In this document: one piece after another, positions 24,429 to 32,323 of the stretch
How the letters are laid out: each line of letters begins with the position of its first letter
How positions within the stretch are numbered: position 1 is the stretch's first letter
DNA from: Acidobacteriota bacterium
GTDB taxonomy: Bacteria; Acidobacteriota; Terriglobia; Bryobacterales; Bryobacteraceae
DNA length: 43,299 nt
Assembly (NCBI GenBank): GCA_025354885.1
Contig: JANXLY010000331.1
Span: forward strand, 1-43,299
Direction of reading: 5' to 3'
Translations under genes and position numbers: made by a program
The notes under the pieces: model-generated
Seen by the model: only the letters and a program-made list of their open reading frames with translations
What the model was told of the DNA's origin: nothing
Databases searched by the model: none

Positions 24429-27400
24429 TTAGAAATCGTAGCGCAGGGCAAATTGCATAACACGAGGTCCACCCAGGGTGCCGGCATAGCGGCCGAAGGA
24501 CGAAGGATTGGACAGCGCGAGATTGATGTTGAGCGGGTCAAACCGAACCGAGTTGGTGATGTTGAACACTTCCCAACGGAGTTGGATGGCGTGACCTTCG
24601 CGGATGCTGAAGGACTTGGCGAGGTTCATGTCGATGTTGAACAAACCATCGCCGCGAACCGTGTTGCGGTCACCAATTTGACCGGGGTCGGTGAATCCGA
24701 ACGCCTTGAGGGCAGTAACAGGATCCACGAAGATGTTTGGACCTGAGCGACCTCCGGGAGGCGCTGGGGCATTCTTGTTGGTGCCATCAGCGAAGTTGTT
24801 GGTTTGGGTCGCCCAACCGGTGATGTTGTAGTTGGTGGGCCATGTGCGGTTGTGGCCGACAGAAACCGGCAGGCCGGTTGTCTGACGCCAGATACCACCC
24901 AACTGCCAGCCGCCAAGGACAGTGTTGGCGATCCCGCCGGCATTGGACATGAACTTCTTGCCCTTGCCGACGGGGATTCCGTAGATCCAGTTGGCGTTGT
25001 AGTTGTGGCGCTGGTCAAAGTCTGAGGAGCCGCGCATCTGATAGCGGTTGTAAGGGTTGATGCTGATGCCACGTGTTGCCGTGGCGTTGTCTTCGGAGGT
25101 GGAACCGAGGTCGATCGAATGGGACCAGGTCCAGTTGAAGCCGACTTGATCTCCGCTCGCGAAGCGCTTCTGCACCGATACCTGCATTGAGTTGTAGGTG
25201 GAGAAGCCGACCGAGCGCAGGGTGCGTAGGTAGGAGAATTGTCTGCTGTAGTAAGCAAAGGGTCCGAGCTTGGATGCCGAGGGATCGCTGAATCGATCAA
25301 AGCTCTCGACAGCGGCCGTAGCGTCCGGATAGTTATCCGCAAAGAGGTTATATGCGCCCTGAGTGGCCGTAAGGCCGCTGCCAGCAAAGCCCGGCGTCAT
25401 GTTCTCCCAATATGGAATACGAGGAACCTGCGAAACGGGGGTATTGCTGCGGATCAGCTTTGTGAGGGCCGTAGCCGCTGTGTAGTAATCCGTGCCGGAT
25501 TGCGGATCACGAATGTTCAGCGGGGTTGCAAGATCTTCGCTTGTGATGGTGCGCTTGCCCTGGCTTGCGACATAGCCGACATTAACATTCCAGCCGCCGG
25601 AAAACTCACGGGAAAACGACAGATTGTAGCGCATCGTGTAAGGTGCGCGGAGCTTGTCGTCGAGCGAATTGGTGATGGCAAAGTTGTTCGGCTGTGTGAC
25701 GGGGAAAGCGGCAGGAGGCGGGGGACTGACCAATTGCGCAGGGTAGGCGAAGATGCCGGTGTAGCGTGGAGCGCCAGCAACAGTTTCGCGACCCGAAGAA
25801 TTGTTGAGCGAAGTGGAAAGGCCGAGAGCGGAAGCGTCGAATTCGCGGACGAGGCTAGAGCCCAGCACGTCGTAATAAATTCCGAAGCCGGCGCGGACCA
25901 CGCTCTTGCCTGGGCCGCCGAAGAGGAACTTGGAGAGGCCAGACTTGGCGTCGGGGGCATAGGCCATGGCGAGGCGAGGCGACCAGTTGTTCAAGTTGTC
26001 ATAGAGCGGTCGTCCGCCCTTGTTGGCCAACTGGTAAGAGATTGGTGGCAAGTTTGTGCCACCTGCCAGCCCGTTGCCAGCGTTGGCTATGCGGGTTTCG
26101 AACCATTCACTGAGACGGATGTTCGTGCTGGTCTGCACGCCATTCTTTTCGTAGATTGCAGGCCACATCATGTAGCGCAAACCAGCTGTAATGGTGAGAT
26201 TACGGGTAGCCTTCCAGGTGTCGGAAATGTACATTTCGTATTCTTCACCCTTGAAGTTGCGCAACACCGGAGTGCCTGGGGCCTGGGCATTGACCGAGCC
26301 ATCGGCGTTAGGTGTGTAGTTGTAGCGGCTGGTGACCTGTGTGACGAGGCCGAGTATGGCGGCAGCGGCGTCATTGAAGGAAGTACGCGAGCCCGCATTG
26401 ATGCGGTTCGTGCCAAGAGCGGCGTCCGCCCAAGGGGCGCTGAGCACTGCGCCCGAACCTGTCATCCAAGATGAATTGATTGTCGAGCTAAAGAAGCTGT
26501 TGGCGTAGTTGGCGCGGTCGTTCTGGAAGGTGCGGTAGCTGCCACCGAACTGAATGGTGTGCTTTGCTTTGGTCCAAGTGAAGTCCTGCGTAAGGTTGTA
26601 GGTGGGGGAGAAGCGTCGGAAGGAGCGGGTCAGGCCGACCGGATTGTCCAGACCGCGAAAAGTGGTAATCGCATACTGGCCGATTCCCGAGGTCTCCAGG
26701 CCCTGACGGGTGAAGCCAAAGCGAGTGGAGGAAATCAGAGATTTGTTGACGGTGGAATCCCAACCGATGGCAATGCCTTTGGAATTGTTGAGGTCAACCG
26801 CATTTGGGGCCAGACCCGGAAACTGCGGGGCACTGCCTTCATTGTCGTTCTGCAACTGGCCGCGGGCGAAGATGCGGTTCCTGTCATTGACCACATAGTC
26901 GATTTTGCCGACCCAGGTTTTATAGCGACGCGCTACAGGGCTGTTGAAGCGGAAACCGGCCGTGTTGAGGCCATCGCCCGTTGTGAAGTCGTTCGGAAGA
27001 GGGAATGCTTTGAGGACGTTTAGAGCGGCCTGATTGAGCGATCCTGCGCCAGCGATCTTGGCGACCAATTCGGCACCCGGAACCGCTACACGGGTGTTAC
27101 CCACGTTGAGGTATTCCACGATGCCGTTGCGCATGTTTTCGCGAGGGACCGTTCGTATGACAGACTGCTCGAGGCGATCCTGTTGGCCTTCAAAGTTACC
27201 AAAGTAGAACAACTTGTTTTTGATCACAGCGCCCCCGAGGCGACCACCGTAGGTGTTGCGATTGAGCTTGGGAGTGGACAGAGCCTTGCCAGACGCATCA
27301 GTAGTGAGGTTGTTGAAAAACGTATTTGCGTTAAACGCTTTGTTACGCACAAACCAGTAGGCTGCGCCATGGAGCTGGTTGGTGCCCGAGCGGGTGATCA

Positions 27401-28130
27401 GAGTAATTTGCGCTCCGGATCCGCGAGAAGAATCGGCGTTCGCATTGGAGGTTGTGACGCGGAATTCCTGAACAGAATCGAGGGTGACTCGGAGAGCGCC
27501 ATTGAAAGGTTCGCGGGTCTGCTGGTTGTTGATGTCGACACCGTCGAGGGTGAGGTTGGACTGGTCGCTCTTGCCGCCGTTGACGACGCCGCCACGATCA
27601 GTAGCAGTGTTCGAGCCGCCGTTGACTGTATCGGAATCTCCGATGCTGGAAATACCAGGCTGGAGGGAGAGAATTCGGTCTGCGCGGCGACCCTCAAACG
27701 GGAGTTGTGTGATCGGCCTCGTGCCAACAGCATTGCCCACTGTGGCGTCTGAGGTGTTGAGTTGGATACCCTCGGCCGATACTTCGATGGTCTGGGCGAC
27801 AGCGCCGACTGTTTCGAAAGTGAGATTGAGCGTGGAGGGGTTGCTCACGAGAAGCACGATGCGCTGCACTGAAATGTCAGAGAAGCCGGCTTTCTTTGCG
27901 AGGAGCTTGTAGTTTCCGGGCTGGACGGCGGAGAAGAGGAATGCGCCATCAGAATCCGACTGCTGCTCGCGGCGGGCATTGTTGTCTGTGTTGGTAAGAA
28001 CGATTGTGGAACCCGGGACGACAGCCCCTGTGGGATCTACAATTTTTCCATTGAGAGACGTGAGCGATTGGCTGTAAGCGGGTATGCCCAGACTAAGCGC
28101 GAGCATTGTTGAGACGAGTGACCTCATCAT
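24429..28130 (-). CDS. TonB-dependent receptor, Oar-like, with carboxypeptidase-regulatory N-terminus
   Basis: A 1,233-residue outer-membrane protein. A signal peptide (MMRSLVSTMLALSLGIPAYSQ) is followed by a carboxypeptidase-regulatory-like beta domain (LNGKIVDPTGAVVPGSTIVL to about residue 105), a plug region at about 115-250 with TLDGVDINNQQT and FRVTTSNANADSSRGSG, and a long beta barrel ending in MQFALRYDF with the terminal aromatic needed for barrel assembly. This is the layout of the expanded Oar-like receptors of Acidobacteriota, probably for uptake of large carbohydrate or other polymers. No SusD-like partner or degradative enzyme is adjacent, so the ligand is unknown. AAAGGAA precedes the start. 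Confidence 0.93.
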   Translation of the reverse strand: MMRSLVSTMLALSLGIPAYSQSLTSLNGKIVDPTGAVVPGSTIVLTNTDNNARREQQSDSDGAFLFSAVQPGNYKLLAKKAGFSDISVQRIVLLVSNPSTLNLTFETVGAVAQTIEVSAEGIQLNTSDATVGNAVGTRPITQLPFEGRRADRILSLQPGISSIGDSDTVNGGSNTATDRGGVVNGGKSDQSNLTLDGVDINNQQTREPFNGALRVTLDSVQEFRVTTSNANADSSRGSGAQITLITRSGTNQLHGAAYWFVRNKAFNANTFFNNLTTDASGKALSTPKLNRNTYGGRLGGAVIKNKLFYFGNFEGQQDRLEQSVIRTVPRENMRNGIVEYLNVGNTRVAVPGAELVAKIAGAGSLNQAALNVLKAFPLPNDFTTGDGLNTAGFRFNSPVARRYKTWVGKIDYVVNDRNRIFARGQLQNDNEGSAPQFPGLAPNAVDLNNSKGIAIGWDSTVNKSLISSTRFGFTRQGLETSGIGQYAITTFRGLDNPVGLTRSFRRFSPTYNLTQDFTWTKAKHTIQFGGSYRTFQNDRANYANSFFSSTINSSWMTGSGAVLSAPWADAALGTNRINAGSRTSFNDAAAAILGLVTQVTSRYNYTPNADGSVNAQAPGTPVLRNFKGEEYEMYISDTWKATRNLTITAGLRYMMWPAIYEKNGVQTSTNIRLSEWFETRIANAGNGLAGGTNLPPISYQLANKGGRPLYDNLNNWSPRLAMAYAPDAKSGLSKFLFGGPGKSVVRAGFGIYYDVLGSSLVREFDASALGLSTSLNNSSGRETVAGAPRYTGIFAYPAQLVSPPPPAAFPVTQPNNFAITNSLDDKLRAPYTMRYNLSFSREFSGGWNVNVGYVASQGKRTITSEDLATPLNIRDPQSGTDYYTAATALTKLIRSNTPVSQVPRIPYWENMTPGFAGSGLTATQGAYNLFADNYPDATAAVESFDRFSDPSASKLGPFAYYSRQFSYLRTLRSVGFSTYNSMQVSVQKRFASGDQVGFNWTWSHSIDLGSTSEDNATATRGISINPYNRYQMRGSSDFDQRHNYNANWIYGIPVGKGKKFMSNAGGIANTVLGGWQLGGIWRQTTGLPVSVGHNRTWPTNYNITGWATQTNNFADGTNKNAPAPPGGRSGPNIFVDPVTALKAFGFTDPGQIGDRNTVRGDGLFNIDMNLAKSFSIREGHAIQLRWEVFNITNSVRFDPLNINLALSNPSSFGRYAGTLGGPRVMQFALRYDF

Positions 28131-28190
28131 ATTGTTTTGAAATTCCTTTCCCCTGTGTTCGAAGCGGAGGTTTCCACCTCGATTCTTACT

Positions 28191-28227
28191 GGTTTAGCAG
28201 AATTAACACCGTTCTGCAACCGTTCTG
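28191..28227 (-). promoter_or_regulatory. Putative promoter with 11-bp-spaced direct repeats upstream of the TonB receptor
   Basis: On the minus strand TTGCAG (28214-28219), a 17-bp spacer and TAAACC (28191-28196), with a TG one base before it, form a plausible sigma70 promoter for the receptor gene. Overlapping the -35 are two direct copies of ACCGTTCTG on the plus strand (28208-28216 and 28219-28227), offset by 11 bp or one helical turn. Repeats on one DNA face are typical of two-component-type activators. The role is inferred. Confidence 0.4.
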
Positions 28228-28279
28228 AAGCTTCTGGTCCCAAACGGGCTGTTATAGAAAAATTAATGAATTGAATAGT

Positions 28280-28981
28280 TTAGGCTGTGGAAATCTCAGA
28301 AAGGATCGCGAGGGCTTCTGCCTTAGGGTCAGCAGCACGAGTGATCTGCCGTCCGATGACTAGATAGGTGGCACCGTCGGTGATTGCCTGAGCAGGGGTA
28401 GCGATGCGTTTTTGATCGCCGGCATCTTTTCCGGCAGAGCGCACGCCTGGGGTGACGAGGATTTTTCCAGGGCCGGTGAGGTTGCGGACTGCGCTTGCCT
28501 CGAGAGGCGAGCAGACGAAGCCATCGATGCCTAGCGCGATGCCCTGTTTCACTCGCTGTCGCACTAACTGGCCAATCGTTGTGTCGGGCGGATAGCCAAG
28601 ATCGGGGAGATCCGATTCGCTGATGCTGGTAAGCACCGTGACACCGAGAAGTTGGAGCGGGGAATCTGCTTTGCCGGCGACAGCGGCGGCCATGACCTGT
28701 GGATAGGCATGTACTGTAAGCAGGTGCACGCCGAGATCTGCGGCACGGCTGACAGCGCGCTTGACGGTTTCTGGAATGTCGTGGAATTTAAGATCGAGGA
28801 AGACACGTTTCTTTCGGGCCAGCAGATCCTTGATGATCGCGGTTCCTTCGGCAGCGTAAAGTTCCATGCCGACCTTGTAGAACTCGACACTGGTATCGAG
28901 CTGATCTACGAGGTGGAGCGCCTGTGCGCCGGTTTCGACATCGAGGGCGACGATGATGGGGTTGTAGCTTAGAGTACCCAG
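28280..28981 (-). CDS. pyrF: Orotidine-5'-phosphate decarboxylase, likely non-ATG start
   Basis: PyrF makes UMP from OMP in the last step of pyrimidine synthesis. The catalytic segment is FLDLKFHDIPETVKRA, followed by LTVHAYPQVMAAA, GVTVLTSIS, GFVCSPLEA, LVTPGVRSAG and YLVIGRQITRA. The first ATG in frame is at 28867, but the family's essential first strand is coded upstream of it: NPIIVALDVET... through VEFYKVGMELY. That region has no ATG, GTG or TTG in frame. A CTG at 28981 has AGGA nine bases before it and gives 233 residues, the normal size. It would overlap the selD end by 13 bp, so translational coupling is likely. The start codon is an inference. Confidence 0.88.
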   Translation of the reverse strand: MGTLSYNPIIVALDVETGAQALHLVDQLDTSVEFYKVGMELYAAEGTAIIKDLLARKKRVFLDLKFHDIPETVKRAVSRAADLGVHLLTVHAYPQVMAAAVAGKADSPLQLLGVTVLTSISESDLPDLGYPPDTTIGQLVRQRVKQGIALGIDGFVCSPLEASAVRNLTGPGKILVTPGVRSAGKDAGDQKRIATPAQAITDGATYLVIGRQITRAADPKAEALAILSEISTA

Positions 28982-29985
28982 AGGGCTTTGTCCTTTCTCG
29001 GGATTGCCTGGCCGATGATGGTGGCCGGAATCGATTGTACAAGGCGTCGGGCATCTTCGACGGGGAGAGTGATCAGGAGGCCACCGCTGGTTTGAGGGTC
29101 ATAGAGCAGGGTGAGCATGTCGGCAGGGACAGAAGCTTCCGCGTGGACATCGACAGAGGCGTAGTCGCGATTGTTGTTGAGACCGCCGGGGATCGCGCCG
29201 GCGGCAATTGCGGAAAGGGCTCCTGGCAAGGCGGGGATGAGGCTGGAATCGATTTCGAGGGTAAGCCCAGAGGCGAGAGCCATTTCGCGGGCGTGTCCGA
29301 GGAAGCCGAAGCCGGTGATGTCGGTGCAGCCGTGGACATCGAAGGAGTTCATAGCTTCGGCGGCAAAACGGTTGAGGGTCAACATGGATTTAGTGGCGGC
29401 AGCGACTTGATTCGGATTTGCCAAACCGCGCTTGAGGGCGGTGGCGACGACGCCGGTGCCGAGAGCTTTGGTGAGTACGAGACAATCCCCGGGACGGGCG
29501 TGGGCGTTGGCACGGAAACGGGTGGGGTGGACAAGCCCGGTGACGGAGTAGCCAAATTTGACGGCGTCGTCGGCGACAGAATGGCCTCCGAGGATGGCGC
29601 ATTCGGCTTCCTGCATCTTCGCGAAACCTCCGGCGAGGATGGCGCTCAGAGTTTCGATATCGTCCTTGGCCGGGTAGCAAAGGATCGAGAGGGCAGTGAT
29701 CGGTTTGCCGCCCATGGCATAGACGTCGCTGAGGGAGTTGGCGGCGGCGATAGCACCGAATTCAAAAGGGTCGTCGACGATGGGGGTGAAGAAGTCGAGA
29801 GTCTGTACGAGGGCGCAATCCTCCGAGAGCTTGTAGATGCCGGCATCGTCCGACGTTTCAAACCCGAGCAATACATTGGAATTTTCGACACGCGGAAGCG
29901 TGGCGAGCGCTTGCGCCAGGACCCCTGGCGCTAATTTAGACGCTCAACCGGCGGCTTTGGCATGTGCCGTAAGGCGTTTTGTCAT
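28969..29985 (-). CDS. selD: Selenide, water dikinase, a selenoprotein with in-frame TGA (Sec) at codon 14
   Basis: SelD makes selenophosphate from selenide and ATP, the selenium donor for Sec-tRNA and selenouridine. ATG at 29985 starts MTKRLTAHAKAAG, then TGA at 29944-29946, then ASKLAPGVLAQALATLPR and onward in the same frame to LGFETSDDAGIYKL, FGAIAAANSLSDVYAMGG, ILGGHSV and GCTDITGFGFLGHA. The segment aligns with GAGCGCKISPKVL of E. coli SelD, placing TGA at catalytic Cys17 (Sec in H. influenzae) and keeping the essential lysine. An in-frame TAG three codons before the ATG bounds the start. Total length is 338 residues, as expected. The shorter frame starting at TTG 29871 would lack the active site. 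Confidence 0.93.
29913..29946 (-). promoter_or_regulatory. Bacterial SECIS element of selD
   Basis: Twelve bases after the TGA the minus strand reads GCGCCAGG-GGT-CCTGGCGC (29931 to 29913), a perfect 8-bp hairpin with a three-base GGU loop. The loop begins 20 nt after the UGA. As I recall, published bacterial SECIS rules ask for a loop 16-37 nt downstream with a G in its first two positions, and both are met. The hairpin would bind SelB and recode UGA as selenocysteine. Confidence 0.82.
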
Positions 29986-30034
29986 CCAGACCTATGGTAG
30001 CGTCGAAGGCTGTTTGTTTTGGGATTTTGAGGAT

Positions 30035-30574
30035 TTAGTCGGGGTCGGCTTCGAGGGAATCTTCATCGATGTGGTTGGCCTGTTCGGAATAGCGGCGCAA
30101 AACTTTGAGAGAGTTGCTGGAGGAATAACCGGCGGTACGGAGACGTCGAAATGCAGAGGCGAGGTTCTTTGTCTCTTTAAGGAATTCCGGAAGATTCTTG
30201 CCACGGAACTTGCGGGCGAGGAAGTCTTCGATCATCGCCACTTCGTCTGTGCCGGCGAAAGTGGTGGCAATCGCCTCTTTTGCCATAGCGGTGGGGATGC
30301 GTTTTTTGTTGAGATCGCGAAAAACGCGAGCCTGTCCGAAGCCCTGATTTTCTTTGCGTGCACTGGCGTAAGCTTCGGCGTAACGGGGGTCGTTGAGGGC
30401 GCCGTACTCGGTAAGTTGTTCGATAACAGGGTCGATGTCAGCGGCATCGAGAGCTTTGAGCCGCAGCTTCTGCCGGAGCTCTCCGCTAGACATTGCGCGT
30501 TGAGCAAGCAGCATTGCAGCGTAGTGTTGCAATGCACTTCGATCCACGCGCTTGGGTGGTTTCCCGAATGACAC
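30035..30574 (-). CDS. recX: Regulatory protein RecX
   Basis: RecX binds RecA filaments and limits recombinase activity. The 179-residue protein has the three-helix repeats of the family: ALQHYAAMLLAQRAMSSGELRQKL, VIEQLTEYGALNDPRYAEAYASARK, GQARVFRDLNKKRIPTAMAKEAI, and a C-terminal repeat with AFRRLRTAGYSSSNSLKVL. The YGALNDxRYAxAY motif is especially typical. No recA gene is adjacent, which is common outside gammaproteobacteria. The end is acidic (DEDSLEADPD). It lies 49 bp upstream of selD on the same strand and is divergent from the YtxH gene across 58 bp. Confidence 0.93.
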   Translation of the reverse strand: MSFGKPPKRVDRSALQHYAAMLLAQRAMSSGELRQKLRLKALDAADIDPVIEQLTEYGALNDPRYAEAYASARKENQGFGQARVFRDLNKKRIPTAMAKEAIATTFAGTDEVAMIEDFLARKFRGKNLPEFLKETKNLASAFRRLRTAGYSSSNSLKVLRRYSEQANHIDEDSLEADPD

Positions 30575-30632
30575 GATTGGAGCTTAGCATGTACACTGAA
30601 GGCAGTAGTTCCCCCTAAGGAGGCAACAAGTA

Positions 30633-30938
30633 ATGGAAGACAGAAATAACCTGCCCTATTTTTTCCTGGGCATCGGAGTGGGCTTGGCGGTAGGACTGTT
30701 GTTTGCCCCTAAGTCCGGCGAAGAGACGCGTGCAGCTTTGAAGGGCCGCGCCGATGAAAGCCGCGACTACGTAAAACGCAAGAGCAGTGAAGCGCGCGAA
30801 TCTGCTACCGACTTCATTGATCGTGGTCGCGAAGCTGTGAACCGGCAACGGGAGCAGGTTGCTGCTGCAGTGGAAGCCGGCCGACAGGCTTATCGGGAAG
30901 CGCATGGTAGCTACCCACCAGAGTCGGAAGAGGTATAG
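30633..30938 (+). CDS. YtxH domain-containing protein
   Basis: A 101-residue protein with one N-terminal membrane segment (YFFLGIGVGLAVGLLFAPKSGEETR), the signature glycine-rich helix ending in APKSGxETR of the YtxH family, followed by a long charged helix that probably forms a coiled coil. YtxH proteins are general-stress or envelope-associated in Bacillus; the molecular role is unknown. A perfect AAGGAGG lies 10 bases before the ATG, implying strong translation. The next gene, another single-span coiled-coil protein, follows 43 bp later, and the two may act together at the membrane. Confidence 0.88.
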   Translation: MEDRNNLPYFFLGIGVGLAVGLLFAPKSGEETRAALKGRADESRDYVKRKSSEARESATDFIDRGREAVNRQREQVAAAVEAGRQAYREAHGSYPPESEEV

Positions 30939-30944
30939 AGTTTT

Positions 30945-30960
30945 TCGGCTTTGTAGCCGA
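30945..30960 (+). other. Small hairpin between ytxH-like gene and next membrane gene
   Basis: TCGGCT-TTGT-AGCCGA is a 6-bp perfect stem with a four-base loop in the 43-bp gap. No U-tract follows it on the plus strand, so it does not look like a terminator; it could stabilise or process the message. Function is not shown. Confidence 0.3.
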
Positions 30961-30981
30961 TAAACCGGAAGAGAAACAGGA

Positions 30982-31488
30982 ATGGCGGACTCAACGTTGC
31001 TGACAGTATTGATCGTCTTCGTGGCCCTTTGCGCATTGTCGCAATTGGGGCAATTTGTGGCTATGTTCGGCATGTACCGGAAAATACGCGAAATTCACGA
31101 AGAGTGGCGTCCTTTGCTTGGCAAGGCTGAGCTGACGATGGAGTCCGCCAAACTTACGCTCGATGACGGGCGTAAGCAGATGCTCGAGATTACGAAGAAG
31201 ACGAACCTGATTCTCGATTCAACGCAGATGCAGTTGAGTAAGATTGATTCGGTGGTGACGGATGCGAGTGAGCGGGCAACCGCGCAGATGGATCGAGTGG
31301 AATTACTTGTGGGAGACACGGTAGACAGGGTGCAGGGGATGGTCAACACAACGCAAGAAGGCCTGTTGAAGCCGTTGCGTGAGGTGAGTGCTTTGGTGAG
31401 TGGAATCAAGAGCGGTTTCGGCTTCCTGTTCAAGAGCCGACGCCCGTCTGTGGTGCATGCAACGCAAGACGAAGAGATGTTCATTTAG
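30982..31488 (+). CDS. Single-span membrane protein with coiled coil (DUF948-like)
   Basis: A 168-residue protein with an N-terminal membrane helix (LLTVLIVFVALCALSQLGQFVAMFGM) and then a long heptad-like region with many V, L, T and Q at regular spacing (TKKTNLILDSTQMQLSKIDSVVTDASERA and on). Layout and composition resemble DUF948 proteins, which often sit beside YtxH proteins, as here. The tail includes SGIKSGFGFLFKSRRPS, also seen in proteins annotated with this gene pair. The function is unknown; a membrane-associated structural role is a guess from the architecture. Confidence 0.72.
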   Translation: MADSTLLTVLIVFVALCALSQLGQFVAMFGMYRKIREIHEEWRPLLGKAELTMESAKLTLDDGRKQMLEITKKTNLILDSTQMQLSKIDSVVTDASERATAQMDRVELLVGDTVDRVQGMVNTTQEGLLKPLREVSALVSGIKSGFGFLFKSRRPSVVHATQDEEMFI

Positions 31489-31526
31489 CGGTGGAGCGAA
31501 ACGCCGTCTAGAGAAATGGGCTTGCA

Positions 31527-32282
31527 GTGATCGACATTCACAGTCATGTATTGTTTGGTCTCGATGATGGTTCTCCTGACATAGAAGTCAGCCTTGAGAT
31601 GCTGCGAATGGCGGGCAAGCATGGAACTACCGATATTGTTGCGAGCCCGCATGCGAATCTCGAATATAGCTTTGATCCGGCATTGATTGCCGAGCGCAAA
31701 GCGATGCTGGAAGAGCGAAACGACAGCGGAGTGCGAGTGCATCTTGGTTGTGACTTTCACCTCCAATACGAAAACATCGAAGACGCAATCCGGAATCCGC
31801 GGAAGTATACGATTGCGGGGGGACCGTACCTGCTGGTTGAATTTTCCGACTTGCTGATCTTCAAGACGACATCTCAGATCTTCAATGATTTGCTTTCGGC
31901 CGGGATGCGGCCGGTGATTACACATCCGGAGCGGAATTCGCTTTTGCAGCAACGGCTCAATGAACTGAAGGAATGGGTGGGGATGGGCTGTTCGATCCAG
32001 GTGACCGGGCAGAGCCTTTTGGGGCAGTTTGGGACGAAGGCACTGAAGTTTGCGGAGACCTTGATGGACGAAGGCGTGGTGCATTTTGTGGCGAGTGACG
32101 GACATGATCTGAAGCGGAGGCCGCCGGTGATGGATGCGGCGTTTGCGCATGTACATAAGCGCTGGGGCGGGATTACGGCTGAGTTGCTGTTTCGCGAGAA
32201 TCCGGGCGCGGTGTTGTGCGGAGCCGAAATGAGGGGATCTTCTGTGCCGAGGAAAAAAGGGATATTTTCCCTGTTTCGATAA
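31527..32282 (+). CDS. CpsB/YwqE-type PHP-domain tyrosine phosphatase
   Basis: A 251-residue metallophosphatase of the polymerase-and-histidinol-phosphatase (PHP) fold. It starts VIDIHSHVLFGLDDGSPDIEVSLEML, with the HxH metal motif and the DDG sequence of CpsB/YwqE proteins, and continues with IVASPHANLEY, VITHPERN and HFVASDGHDLKRR, each supplying further metal ligands. Relatives dephosphorylate the bacterial tyrosine kinases that control capsule or exopolysaccharide export. The start is GTG at 31527. No BY-kinase or polysaccharide operon is adjacent; a glycosyltransferase gene lies about 4 kb downstream. Confidence 0.87.
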   Translation: MIDIHSHVLFGLDDGSPDIEVSLEMLRMAGKHGTTDIVASPHANLEYSFDPALIAERKAMLEERNDSGVRVHLGCDFHLQYENIEDAIRNPRKYTIAGGPYLLVEFSDLLIFKTTSQIFNDLLSAGMRPVITHPERNSLLQQRLNELKEWVGMGCSIQVTGQSLLGQFGTKALKFAETLMDEGVVHFVASDGHDLKRRPPVMDAAFAHVHKRWGGITAELLFRENPGAVLCGAEMRGSSVPRKKGIFSLFR

Positions 32283-32323
32283 TTTAGCCAGGCTTGATTC
32301 AAACTCTTTCAGTCCTCGTCGAT

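Noticed and set aside
28969..29871. selD starting at the TTG at 29871
   Set aside because: This version lacks the catalytic Cys/Sec and the essential lysine region, which are plainly encoded just upstream in the same frame beyond the TGA.
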